Positions 9,449 through 18,900 of a DNA stretch of 64,000 nucleotides are shown here, one piece after another; the stretch's first letter is position 1, and each line of letters opens with the position of its first letter. Position numbers and translations under genes: made by a program. Source of the DNA: Aquicoccus porphyridii (GTDB taxonomy: Bacteria > Pseudomonadota > Alphaproteobacteria > Rhodobacterales > Rhodobacteraceae); the NCBI RefSeq assembly GCF_008369105.1, contig NZ_VINQ01000006.1, positions 1-64,000 of the forward strand, in the 5' to 3' direction. The notes under the pieces are model-generated. The model was not told the origin of the DNA. It ran no database searches and saw only the letters and a program-made list of their open reading frames with translations.

Positions 9449-10660
9449 ATGAAACATCAGGAGAAAGCCTTTTCTCCTTTAATGGCGGGTGAGACTGAAT
9501 CCGATACGCTGAACGGAGTACCTCAGGCCAGCGATTCTCACCGCCTGGTGCTGCATCCCGGTGCGCGTCAGCTTTTGGTCCTGATCAGTGCGACCGGAAC
9601 CAAACCCGGGCGTTTCAATCTTTGGAAATACGCCGATATCCTGCCGTGTCATAAGCTGTACCTGCGCGCTCCGACCAACGACTGGTATCAGCAGGGCGTG
9701 CCGGGATTGGGGGCCGACTTCAAGGAAACGGCAGAGAACATTCGGCGTCTGGCCGCCGGGTGTCGAGCCGAAAAAATCTATACGTGCGGCAGTAGCATGG
9801 GTGGGTATGGTGCCATCTTGTTTGGCCTGGAACTCGATGCTTCGGTGCTGGCATTCAGTCCCGAGATTGTGCTGAAATTACCGTTCAGCCGGTCTTATAA
9901 AATGATGCCGGAAGGGGTGCAAATGACAGCCCCCGACTTACGGCAAAAACTGGCAGCCGCTCAAAGCCCTGTCGTGATCTATACGGGTGAAATGGACCCG
10001 GTAGATCTTTATTGTGCGGCGACGGTCCGCAATCTGCCCTCGGTCCAAATAGTCACGTTCAGGGATGATGAACATACGGTAATGCGGACACTGTTTCAGA
10101 CGGATCGGCTGGAAACCACGCTCCGGGAATTCGTCGAGGACAAACCGCTGCCGACCATCATGGAAAAAGGCAGCGCGCTCGATATTGCCGGGTATCCGCG
10201 CAGTTTTTACCGTGGCTGGCAGTACTTCCTCAAAAAAGAGGACGATCTGGCTATAAAGGAGCTGCGGAAAGCGATCGCTGCGTACCCTATATCTGCGCGG
10301 GCGAACTTCTTTATGGCCAAGCTGATGTTGCGCAATAGCAATCCCGAGAAAGCCCGGGAGCACGCGGCCATGGCCGTTGCCATGACGCCGAACTTCGTCG
10401 AACACCGGGTTTTCTTCGCACATTGCCTGCGCATGACCGGCGCGCTTGAAGGAGCAATGTACAACCACATGAAAATTCTGGAAACTTGGCCCGATACACC
10501 TCAATCCCATTTCGATCTCGGGCAGATATATTTTCAGAAAGGGCAGATCGAGAAAGCCCGGTTGCAATTTTCCGAGGCAGTGCGTCTGGAACCGTCAAAC
10601 CCCGCTTATGTCAAAAAGCTGGAGAAGCTCAACAAACTCTATCTGTCTATGCCAAGGTGA
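9449..10660 (+). CDS. Alpha/beta-hydrolase fused to TPR repeats (copy A)
   Basis: Two-part protein of 403 residues. Residues 30-235 look like an alpha/beta hydrolase with nucleophile elbow CGSSMGGYGA (Ser116), an acid in GEMDPVDL and a histidine in RDDEHTV, a complete candidate triad. Residues 245-400 are TPR-like helical repeats, for example SHFDLGQIYFQKGQIEKARL. The copy B protein at 14743-15933 shares WYQ-x-G-x-PGLGAD, SMG-x-YGAI and GSAL. Start choice is uncertain: GTG 9410, ATG 9449 and ATG 9482 are all in frame without a clear Shine-Dalgarno; 9449 gives an N-terminus matching copy B in length. Base composition differs from its neighbours: two 60-base rows contain 29 and 34 G+C, against 39 in a row of pseI. 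Acyl or ester chemistry on the glycan is a guess. Confidence 0.7.
   Translation: MKHQEKAFSPLMAGETESDTLNGVPQASDSHRLVLHPGARQLLVLISATGTKPGRFNLWKYADILPCHKLYLRAPTNDWYQQGVPGLGADFKETAENIRRLAAGCRAEKIYTCGSSMGGYGAILFGLELDASVLAFSPEIVLKLPFSRSYKMMPEGVQMTAPDLRQKLAAAQSPVVIYTGEMDPVDLYCAATVRNLPSVQIVTFRDDEHTVMRTLFQTDRLETTLREFVEDKPLPTIMEKGSALDIAGYPRSFYRGWQYFLKKEDDLAIKELRKAIAAYPISARANFFMAKLMLRNSNPEKAREHAAMAVAMTPNFVEHRVFFAHCLRMTGALEGAMYNHMKILETWPDTPQSHFDLGQIYFQKGQIEKARLQFSEAVRLEPSNPAYVKKLEKLNKLYLSMPR
9459..9478. repeat. Perfect 8-bp inverted repeat near the start of hydrolase-TPR copy A
   Basis: AGGAGAAA, loop GCCT, TTTCTCCT form a perfect hairpin followed by TTA and ATG 9482. It could be a weak terminator for the upstream three genes. 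If translation starts at ATG 9482, it could instead be a leader hairpin hiding an AGGAG motif. If translation starts upstream it is inside coding sequence. Confidence 0.45.
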
Positions 10661-10678
10661 AGCTTTTACCTTTTGTTT
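10654..10678 (+). terminator. Terminator-like hairpin over the stop of hydrolase-TPR copy A
   Basis: AAGGTGAA, loop GCT, TTTACCTT (one G-T pair) followed by TTGTTT. The stem includes the TGA stop at 10658-10660. It is AT-rich and weak, but its position and T-rich tail suit a partial terminator before pseI, which starts 52 bases further on. Confidence 0.35.
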
Positions 10679-10729
10679 AAGGTCCGCTCCCAGAGGAATT
10701 TCTCCGACACGATCAAATAAGAGATAGCC

Positions 10730-11800
10730 ATGCTCACACTGCGCGAAGAACTCAGCAAGACCCACGGCATCGCCAACGATGGCAGCCCCTTCATCATCGC
10801 CGAGATGTCGGGCAACCATAACCGCTCGCTCGACCGGGCGCTGGCCATCGTCGATGCCGCCGCCGAAACCGGGGCCGACGCGATCAAGATCCAGACCTTC
10901 ACCGCCGACAGCATGACGCTGGACCTCACCGAAGGCGAGTTCACCATCACCGACCCCAAGTCGCTGTGGTACGGGCGCACGCTCCATGACCTCTACGAAG
11001 AGGCCCATACCCCCGCGGAATGGCACAAGCCCATTGCCGACCGGGCACGGGAACGCGGCCTGCTCTTCATGTCCACGCCGTTTTCCGAGGATGCAGTGGA
11101 CCTGTTGGAAAGTCTCGACGCGCCGCTTTACAAGATCGCGTCCTTCGAAGCGATCGACCTGCCCCTGATCCGCCGCGTCGCGCAAACCGGCAAGCCGATG
11201 ATCATCTCCACCGGTATGGCCAGCGTGGTCGAGATCGGCGAAGCGGTGGAAACCGCGCTTGGTGCGGGCTGCACCAACCTGACCCTGCTCAAATGCACCT
11301 CTTCCTACCCGGCCAGCCCCGAGAATACCAATCTCGTCACCATGCCGGTGATCGGCCAGACCTTTGGCGTCAACTTCGGCCTGTCCGACCACACCATGGG
11401 CAATGGCGTGGCGGTCGCGGCCACCGCGCTTGGCGGCACGGTCATCGAGAAGCATTTCATCCTCGACCGTTCCGAGGGCGGCGTGGACAGCGCCTTTTCA
11501 CTCGAACCCGATGAATTCACCGCTCTGGTCACGGAATGCAAGCGCGGAGCACAGGCGATGGGCGAGATCTGGTTTGGTGGCACGGCATCCGAACAGGCCG
11601 GACGCAAGAAACGCCGTTCGCTCTATATCGCGGAAGACCTCAAGGCCGGCGATCTGCTGACGCCGCAGAACCTGCGCCGTATCCGCCCCGGTCTTGGATT
11701 GGCCCCGCGCCATTACGACGTGTTGCTGGGCCGACGCGTCGGTCGCGACGTCAAGCGCGGCACACCGATGAGCTGGGATCTTCTGGACACGGAAAGCTGA
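10730..11800 (+). CDS. pseI: Pseudaminic/nonulosonic acid synthase, NeuB family
   Basis: NeuB-family enzymes condense phosphoenolpyruvate with a six-carbon sugar to a nine-carbon 2-keto-3-deoxy acid. The 356-residue protein has a TIM-barrel domain with FIIAEMSGNHN near residue 24, IKIQTFTADSMTLD near residue 53 (K-I-Q-T motif) and STPFSEDAVDLLE near residue 113. STGMAS and FGLSDHTMGNGVAVAA follow, then EKHFILDRSEGGVD. A C-terminal SAF (antifreeze-like) domain begins near RRSLYIAEDLKAGD (residue 295). The D-P-K-x-L-W-Y-G region is close to what I know of PseI rather than sialic acid NeuB. It is followed six bases later by the large glycosyltransferase-like gene. Pseudaminate versus another nonulosonate cannot be settled from sequence alone. 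Confidence 0.85.
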   Translation: MLTLREELSKTHGIANDGSPFIIAEMSGNHNRSLDRALAIVDAAAETGADAIKIQTFTADSMTLDLTEGEFTITDPKSLWYGRTLHDLYEEAHTPAEWHKPIADRARERGLLFMSTPFSEDAVDLLESLDAPLYKIASFEAIDLPLIRRVAQTGKPMIISTGMASVVEIGEAVETALGAGCTNLTLLKCTSSYPASPENTNLVTMPVIGQTFGVNFGLSDHTMGNGVAVAATALGGTVIEKHFILDRSEGGVDSAFSLEPDEFTALVTECKRGAQAMGEIWFGGTASEQAGRKKRRSLYIAEDLKAGDLLTPQNLRRIRPGLGLAPRHYDVLLGRRVGRDVKRGTPMSWDLLDTES

Positions 11801-11806
11801 TCCCGG

Positions 11807-14746
11807 ATGAAGGGACCGACACAGCGCCTTCGTCATGGCGGGCTGGCAGGCGTGGCCCGCCGGTGTCTCAAGCCGCTTGTGGCCGCCGCGTCGCGAAATA
11901 CCCGCCTGCTCCAGATGATGGCGCGGACCGCCGATCTGATCGGCGCTGCCGACCGGGCCGCGCGCCTGCGGGCCATACGGCTCCGCCATCTTGCGCCGAA
12001 ACATCTCGAGGCACGAAATCTGACCGGCGTGCTCGAACTCATGGCAGAGATGGAGCGCACCGGGCTCGCCATGCAATTCTCCACAGGCCGGCTGCTTGCG
12101 GATGAACTGGTCACCGCCGCGGGCCGGGCGCGCCTGCTCGAGGCCGCGCGGGACGTGCGTGAGACCTGCCCCGACAGTGCATTCGTCAGCCACGTCACGG
12201 CTCTCTGTCAAGCGATGGAGGAGGATCACATCGCGGCGGGGCATACGCTGATCGCCGAGATGAACGATCCGCCCACCGCGCCCAAATGGCTTCGGGCGCG
12301 GCGGTTTCGTATTCTGGAACAGAGCTGGCGGATCGTGGATCTCATTGCGCGGGAGCGTATGGACTGGGCTGACGAGGCAGGGGACTACGAGGCGCTGGCG
12401 ATATCCTCGACCGAAACATCGCGGCAGGGCCCGCTCGAGGGGGGCGAACTGGTGCAGTCCTTCAAGGAGCATGCACTGCAGGGGCGGATGCGTGACACGT
12501 ATCTCGATATCTGTGCCAAGGAGTTCAACACGGCGGACAGCCTGCCCGCGCGGCTGTCGGCGATTGAGGCGATGTTGCGGACCTCGATACGGCACATTCC
12601 CGATTACTCGGCCTCTCACGCCCTCGCCAACCATTATCTCGACGGGCTCGAAGTCGAGATATCGACCTTGTTCAACACACCACCGGACGAGGCAGCCGCC
12701 GAGGCCCAGGTTCTGACGCTATGCACGCTGCTGTTGCTGGCGCGGCGCCTCAATCGTCCGGAATTGGCGGCGAGAATCATCGCGCGCTTCGAGGACATAT
12801 CGCAGGAACCATTGTTTCTGCCGGTGCTCTGGCCGGTTCCTGCGGCGCTGGCGCGCGACCCCGCCTGCCTGACACAGGCCGGGCGTATCATGTCCCGGAT
12901 CCGCCACCAGGCACCCCGCATCAACCGCGATATGCAAAATTTCTTTCGCTGGGCGCAGTTGGCACAGGACGATGCCGGCGCGGAGGCGTTTTTCGGAACG
13001 CTATCCGAGACGATGCGGCGCCGGGCGGGCTGCCTTTATTATGTCAATATCCTGCAACGCCAAGGTCGCTTCGATGAGGCCCGCACCCTGTTGCGCGATA
13101 TCCACGGGCAAGCGCTGGCCAATCCCTCAAAGGTCAATGCCGTCACCAGCCATGGCATGATCAAGCGGGCCGGCGAACTCGATTTCCTGATCGAGACAGC
13201 ACAGATATGGCAGAGCGTGCCACAGCCGACCGATCCGCAAGGCCTCGTGGTGATCCCCGCGCGCAACATAGACGCGTTGCGCCGCTATCCTCTCATGGTC
13301 CTGCTGGAACTCAAGCGCAGGGGCTGGGCAGTCATCCCGCTGGTGCAGGGGCTTTTGCCATTCCAGCCCACGGGCCGTCCCGAAATCGACCTCATGGTCG
13401 GATCACTCACACCAAACCAGCATCTCACGGCCGCTGCCGAAGCGGCCTTTCCCGCCCTGACCGGTTTCGTGGCCGAACCCGCGCGTGGGCGATTGCTATG
13501 GAATGACTTGGATTTTTCCCACGCTGTCTGGGAGGATGCGGCCATCAACCGTCGCCGCTACGACATTTCCTACGACTGTCCCGAGCTGCAATCCTACCTG
13601 GGCATGTTGATGGACTGGACGGGGCTATTGGCCCGGGCTTTGCGATACGCCCATGATCTGGAACGCGCAGGCGGGCCGCCGGTGATGCACATGTCGCTGT
13701 TCAATGCGCGCTTGCCCGATGCGATCTATGCCGCCTATGCCCGGGCGCATGGCGATCCCGAGCGGTTCTTTCATGTCCATGTGGCCAATGGCTATCAGAA
13801 CTATTTCACCAATTTCACCACCAACATGTCGCATCGGTTCGTGCTCCGCAATACGACCCGGGCGCGCGAGACCCGCTCAGCTTCTTTTCCGAGACCTGCC
13901 AATTTTGATCGCTACCTCGCTGCGGCCCGGTCCGAACTGCCACAGATCCGCGCCCGGTTTGCCCATACAACGCAGGTCCGCCGCTCGACCCGAGAGGCCG
14001 AGCCGCGCGCACCCGAGGCCGAGGCGGCCCTCGCACGTATCCGGGACTGGAAATCACGCGGTGGCCATGTGGCCTGTGCCTTTGGCAAAGTGGTCTGTGA
14101 CAGTGCCGTGCCCTTCGACGGCGGACCGGTGCATCGCTCGATGAAAGACTGGATCAATCATTGCATCCGCGCGGTTCGGGACAGTGACACCCTGCTTCTC
14201 ATCAAGCCGCATCCCCACGAGCTCAACAATCAGATTGCCACTTTCCTCACCCAGTATTTCACCGATCTTTTCGAGGAACCGTTGGGCGACAATGTCCTGG
14301 TTCTGGGGCATCGCTGGTTCGATATCCACGACCTCGCGGATATCGTCGATCTGGGGCTGATCTACAACGGCACCACCGCGGTGGAGATGGGGCTGTTGGG
14401 GATTCCCTGTCTGCTGTCGGGGCATTTTGCGCCAATCGACTACCCGATCGGTCACCCTGTCGTGGAAACGGCCGAGGATTTCGAGGCCGCACTGCGTTTC
14501 GAGCGCCCGGTCGATGCCGCCCCCGACCTTGCCGACCGCGCCGCGATCTGGCTCGATTACATGGCCAGCGAGACCTTCACCCTGCCCTACCGCTATCACG
14601 CGCGCCCGGTGACCAATACGGTGATGTATCCGCCCTGGTGGGTGGCCGAGGATCTTGAGCGATACCACAGATCGGGCGACCCGGCGGTACAGACCCTTGC
14701 CGATCGCGCTCTGGGGGTAAGCGGCGAACCGGGAGAGGGACCTTGA
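11807..14746 (+). CDS. Large helical-repeat protein with GT-B-like C-terminus (copy A)
   Basis: Product of 979 residues. Roughly 1-470 is alpha-helical with TPR-like units, clearest at CLYYVNILQRQGRFDEARTL near residue 410. Residues 480-960 look like a two-lobed glycosyltransferase of capsule-synthesis (KpsC/KpsS-like) type. VVIPARNIDALRRYPLMVLL opens the first lobe; CDSAVPFDGGPVH (about 764), LLIKPHPHELN (about 796) and LIYNGTTAVEMGLLGIPC (about 848) belong to the second. The leftward 15971-19009 gene is a full-length paralogue sharing all these blocks. No signal peptide is seen, so it is probably cytoplasmic. FlmG of Caulobacter, a TPR-glycosyltransferase that puts pseudaminic acid on flagellin, is a precedent for the architecture; orthology is not claimed. 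Its stop overlaps the TTG start of the next gene (TTGA). Confidence 0.65.
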   Translation: MKGPTQRLRHGGLAGVARRCLKPLVAAASRNTRLLQMMARTADLIGAADRAARLRAIRLRHLAPKHLEARNLTGVLELMAEMERTGLAMQFSTGRLLADELVTAAGRARLLEAARDVRETCPDSAFVSHVTALCQAMEEDHIAAGHTLIAEMNDPPTAPKWLRARRFRILEQSWRIVDLIARERMDWADEAGDYEALAISSTETSRQGPLEGGELVQSFKEHALQGRMRDTYLDICAKEFNTADSLPARLSAIEAMLRTSIRHIPDYSASHALANHYLDGLEVEISTLFNTPPDEAAAEAQVLTLCTLLLLARRLNRPELAARIIARFEDISQEPLFLPVLWPVPAALARDPACLTQAGRIMSRIRHQAPRINRDMQNFFRWAQLAQDDAGAEAFFGTLSETMRRRAGCLYYVNILQRQGRFDEARTLLRDIHGQALANPSKVNAVTSHGMIKRAGELDFLIETAQIWQSVPQPTDPQGLVVIPARNIDALRRYPLMVLLELKRRGWAVIPLVQGLLPFQPTGRPEIDLMVGSLTPNQHLTAAAEAAFPALTGFVAEPARGRLLWNDLDFSHAVWEDAAINRRRYDISYDCPELQSYLGMLMDWTGLLARALRYAHDLERAGGPPVMHMSLFNARLPDAIYAAYARAHGDPERFFHVHVANGYQNYFTNFTTNMSHRFVLRNTTRARETRSASFPRPANFDRYLAAARSELPQIRARFAHTTQVRRSTREAEPRAPEAEAALARIRDWKSRGGHVACAFGKVVCDSAVPFDGGPVHRSMKDWINHCIRAVRDSDTLLLIKPHPHELNNQIATFLTQYFTDLFEEPLGDNVLVLGHRWFDIHDLADIVDLGLIYNGTTAVEMGLLGIPCLLSGHFAPIDYPIGHPVVETAEDFEAALRFERPVDAAPDLADRAAIWLDYMASETFTLPYRYHARPVTNTVMYPPWWVAEDLERYHRSGDPAVQTLADRALGVSGEPGEGP

Positions 14747-15933
14747 GCAATCACGAAAACAACTCTGATCTCACGGCCGCCCCCCTGCCCTACCCTTCGG
14801 CGCTCTCCGGGCCTTCCTTCCATATTCTGCCATCCGATGACCCGGGCGCCAGTCGTCTGGTCATCTTCTTTGCCGCCAAGGATCTGAGTTTCGACCGGTT
14901 CAACTTCTTTCAGCTTGGCCGCGAATTGCCCGAGCACCGCATGTTCGTCAACAATGGCAGCAATGAATGGTATCAATCCGGATTGCCGGGTCTGGGTGCG
15001 GATGTCTCGGAATGCGTCGCGATGTTGCAAGCCTGGCAGGCTGCGCTTGGAGCGGTGGAGATTTGCACTGTGGGCACCTCGATGGGGGCATATGGTGCAA
15101 TCCAGTATGGGGCGGCGCTCGGAGCGCGGGTTCTGGCCTTCGCCTCCGAGTCCCGGCTCGGGATGCCGCATAGCCGCAGCGCCCAGCACTACGAGGCCAG
15201 CACGCCGCCCGTATACCCCGATCTGAGGCCCGTCCTGACCAAGAGCACGACCGACGTGACGCTTTTCGTCGGAGAGCGCGATCCGGTGGATCTAAGCGCC
15301 GCCAGCGAGCTGGCGGCCATACCGGGTGTCCGGGCATATAGCCTTGTCGGGTGCGCCCATGTCGTGCCAACGTTCCTGTCGCGCCGGTCCCGTCTGGGGC
15401 CGCTCCTGCGGGCCTTCGTTGCAGGAGAGGCGCTGCCGGACCTGCCTGCCATCGGAAGCGCGCTTGAGACACCGGAATATGTCACTGCCGTTCGGGATGC
15501 CCACCAAGCTGCGCAAACCAGAGAATGGCAGCAGGCCGAGACCGCCGCGCGCCGGGCGCTCCACCTGCTGCCCTTTGGCGAAGCGGCGGAATTTCTCCTC
15601 GGACAGGCGCTCTTGCATCAAGGGGCCACCGCAGAGTCCGTCGATCTGTTGGCGCGCAACGCCCTAAGCCAGCCGCCCGATGACAACGAGGCCCTCTTGT
15701 TGTTGGCCGTGGGTTTGCGGCGGCTGGGGTGTCTCGACCGCGCGGCGCATTTCTACCAACAGATGCTCATCTCCGATCCGGGTGAGCACAGGGCCCTGTT
15801 CGGCCTGAGCATGGTCCGCGAGAAACAGGGTGATATAGAACAGGCCTTGGCGCTGATCGGACGTGCGTTGCGGATCAGGCCCGGGCACGGGGTCTACCAA
15901 AAGCGATACAATACCCTCCGCGCAAGGCTCTGA
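14743..15933 (+). CDS. Alpha/beta-hydrolase fused to TPR repeats (copy B)
   Basis: Paralogue of the 9449-10660 protein, 396 residues. The hydrolase part has EWYQSGLPGLGAD, nucleophile elbow GTSMGAYGA (Ser113), GERDPVDL supplying the acid and GCAHVV supplying the histidine. TPR-like repeats follow from about residue 245, for example ALLLLAVGLRRLGCLDRAAH. The start is a TTG at 14743, supported by GGAGAGGGA just upstream and by the four-base TTGA overlap with the preceding stop; no ATG exists before residue 67. The pairing of this gene with the large glycosyltransferase-like gene suggests the two products work together, perhaps modifying the glycan or the protein acceptor. Substrate unknown. Confidence 0.7.
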   Translation: MSNHENNSDLTAAPLPYPSALSGPSFHILPSDDPGASRLVIFFAAKDLSFDRFNFFQLGRELPEHRMFVNNGSNEWYQSGLPGLGADVSECVAMLQAWQAALGAVEICTVGTSMGAYGAIQYGAALGARVLAFASESRLGMPHSRSAQHYEASTPPVYPDLRPVLTKSTTDVTLFVGERDPVDLSAASELAAIPGVRAYSLVGCAHVVPTFLSRRSRLGPLLRAFVAGEALPDLPAIGSALETPEYVTAVRDAHQAAQTREWQQAETAARRALHLLPFGEAAEFLLGQALLHQGATAESVDLLARNALSQPPDDNEALLLLAVGLRRLGCLDRAAHFYQQMLISDPGEHRALFGLSMVREKQGDIEQALALIGRALRIRPGHGVYQKRYNTLRARL

Positions 15934-15961
15934 GGATACTGCCCCCCGCAGGCCGACCGGA

Positions 15962-15981
15962 CTGTCCGGTTCAGCGGACAG
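15962..15981. terminator. Hairpin between convergent genes
   Basis: CTGTCCG, loop GTTCAG, CGGACAG is a perfect 7-bp stem spanning the end of the leftward 15971 gene, 29 bases after the rightward 14743 gene stops. A competing smaller stem (ACCGGA-CTG-TCCGGT, 15956-15970) overlaps it. No T-run follows on either strand, so the terminator role is inferred from position. Confidence 0.35.
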
Positions 15982-18900
15982 GTTCGACGGCGGTGCCGAT
16001 CACCCGATCCGCCAGCAGACTGACATGCGGATCGCCCTTGGCGAGATAATCGTCCAGCTGATCTTTCAGCCAATAGGGCGGATAGACCACTTTGTTGGTC
16101 ACCGGACGGGCATGATAGCAATAATCCAGCGCAAACCGGCCGTTTGACATGTAATCCAGCCAAAGCGCGGCGCGCGCGCGCATTTCGGGATGCGGATCAA
16201 CCGGTGCCTCGAACCGCAGCATCTTGTGGTAATGTTCGGTCGAGCGCGGCACATGGTGCTTCACCGGGTAATCAATCGGCCCAAAGTGATTGGCCTGGAT
16301 ACACGGGATATTGAGCAGCGACATTTCGATCGCCACCGTACCGTTATAGATCACGCCCAGATCGGTAAAGCGGCTGAGCGCCGTGATGTCGAACCAGCGG
16401 TGCCCCAGCTTGACGACATTGTCAGGCAGGTCATCGGGCAGAAGATCAAAGAAATACTGGTTGAGATAAGTGGCGATCTCTTCGTTCAACTCGTGCGGAT
16501 GTGGTTTGATCAGAAGAAGCGTGTTCGAGTCGCGAACCGCATCGACGCTGTCCAGCAACCATTCCTTGAAATCCGCATGGGCCGGTCCGCCATCAAAGGG
16601 CACGGCGCTGTCACAGACCACGCGCCCGAACAGACAGGCAACCTTGCCACCCTTGGCGCGCCACTCGTGGATACGGGCTTCGCATTCCGCGGCATCGGGA
16701 TCCATCTCCTTGACCGGTCCGGAGGTCCGCTTGGCGGTGGCGATATGCTCCACCCGCGCGATGATTTCCTCGGCCCGCTCGTAATTCGCCTGGTAGTAAT
16801 CCTCGAAAAACGCGGGACGCGGGAACGACGCCGAGCGCACTTCGGGAAAGGCGGTGACGTTGCGGATCACGCAGCGGGTAGAGATTTCGTGACTGAAATT
16901 CGCAAAATAATTCTCGTACCCGTTGGCGGTCTGCAAGGCGAAGAACGTCTCCGGATCGCCGACTTTTTCGCAATAGAGCCGGAAGAGCGTGTCGGGCAGA
17001 CGGGAATTGAACAACGCGGCAAAGCCCGCGCGAATATTTTGCTCGGGCAGTCGGGAATGGGCGAAAACGGTGGCCCGGGCCGCCAGTTCCGTCCAGTCGC
17101 AGAGTTTCTGCAATGTGCTGGTCAGCGCCGGACAGGAAAAATCCACATCATAGGCGCGGCGGTTGATACGGGCATCTTCCATCAACGAGTGATGGAGATT
17201 GAGCCCCATCCACTCGATCCGCCCCTCATGCGGCGCGGCGACAAAATCCGTCAACTCGGGGAACACCTGCTCCGCCGCGGGGGACAGGCGGCATTCCAAG
17301 GTGATGCACCCCCCGAGAAGGTCGATATCCGGGTTGCCGGTGGGTTCGTTGGGCAAGAGCCCCTCGACAAGGCACTTCGCGGCCCAGCCCCGGCGGCGCA
17401 GTTCCATGAGCACGACCAGCGGATACTTGCGCAGCTGATCGACATTGCGCGCGGCAATGACCAGAACGCCCTTCGGATTCTGCGGCTGGGGCACGGCTGC
17501 AAAGGCATCGGCCGTATCGCGCAGAAAACTCAGTTCACCACGGCGGCGCAGCAAATTCCAGTGCTGGAAGGGATTGAGCCGTCCCGGATGACTCAGCAGT
17601 CGCACATGCAGCCCATCAAGCACGTCAAGCGCCCCGGCAAAGCGGCCTTGTCGTTGCAATATGTTCACGTAATAGAGCGAGCTTGCCGACTCACGTTGGG
17701 GCCCCGGGATCTTGCGGAAGGTCCGATCCGCCTCGTCGAATGCCCGCACCCAGAGGGCCCATTTGAAATAGGCCTTGATCTCGTGCGCCTTGCCCGGAAC
17801 CTCGGGCAGATTGCGGCGAATGGTGTGGCTGCGCGTGACCCATTCGGGATCGTCGTCGAGCACCAGCTCCGGGAGGGCCAGCCAGATCGCGGTCTCGGGC
17901 GCACCGGCGGCGGCAAAGCTCTCGATCTGGGCCTTGATCCGCGCGACATCCGCTTCGCGTCCCAGTGTCCTGTAAGTTCTGAGGGCTGACAAGAGAATGT
18001 TGATGATGCGCACCGCTTCTCTGTCTTCCAGTTCCGCAGCGTCGACCACCACGGTGAGCGCCGCCAGATCGGCGACGATCCGGTCGATGGTCTTGTCGGC
18101 GAGTGCATAGGCCTTGTGGTAGCTGTACTGTCGCCGCACGCTCTGGCGCAGCATGTCGGCAACCGCCTTGACCTGGGTATGAAGCGTAGTCGCGGACTCG
18201 AACTCGGCAAGGCAGGCGCCGAGATAACCATCCGCGTTGCGCGCCTGTAGAAGGGGTTCCTTGAACGACACATCCCGTTCATTCTGGCTGGCGGCGCCGT
18301 TCGACTTCAGCAGGCGAGCGGAACTGCCGTCGTTGTCAATCCAGCCCATCTGTTCACGAGCAACCACATCAACCACGCGCCAGGCGTTCTTGAGCGCGGC
18401 AAAGGTCTTGTGCGCGCGGTCCTTTTCCTGTGGCGTGCTCGCCGTTTCCCTGGACAGGCGGTCCATGGCGACCTGCACGATATGACCTGCCTCTACATAT
18501 TCTCCTGCCTTGGCATGCAGCGCGGCATAAAGATAAACGAGGAACGGGCTGAAGGGGGCGTGCTTCAGCGCCTTTTTTGCAGCGGTCCGCAACCGGAGAC
18601 GGCCTTCCTCGTCGACCATGGCGCGTTCGATGAAGGCACCGGCCGCGCGCGGCATCGGCTTGTCGATGGCCTCGAACTGGGTGGCAATCCAGAGGACGCG
18701 TGCCAGATCGTTCTTCTTGATCCATTTGGCCAGCCGGTCCGAGAAATCCTTGTGACGGATCTTGGTGATTCTGGCAGACGAGGGACGTCCCGCAAAGGCG
18801 GCATTGATAGCCTCGCGAGTGCGCATGTTGTAGATCAGCCGATCGTCCCATAGGCTCAATATCTCGCGTGCGCGTGCCGCGCGGCCGGTCTTGAGCAGAA

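Noticed and set aside
16190-17989. 599-codon rightward open frame opposite the large glycosyltransferase-like gene (copy B)
   Set aside because: It lies entirely within a gene that has a full-length paralogue on the other strand. Its product is rich in His, Gln, Gly and Arg, as expected from antisense GC-rich DNA, and has no recognisable domain.
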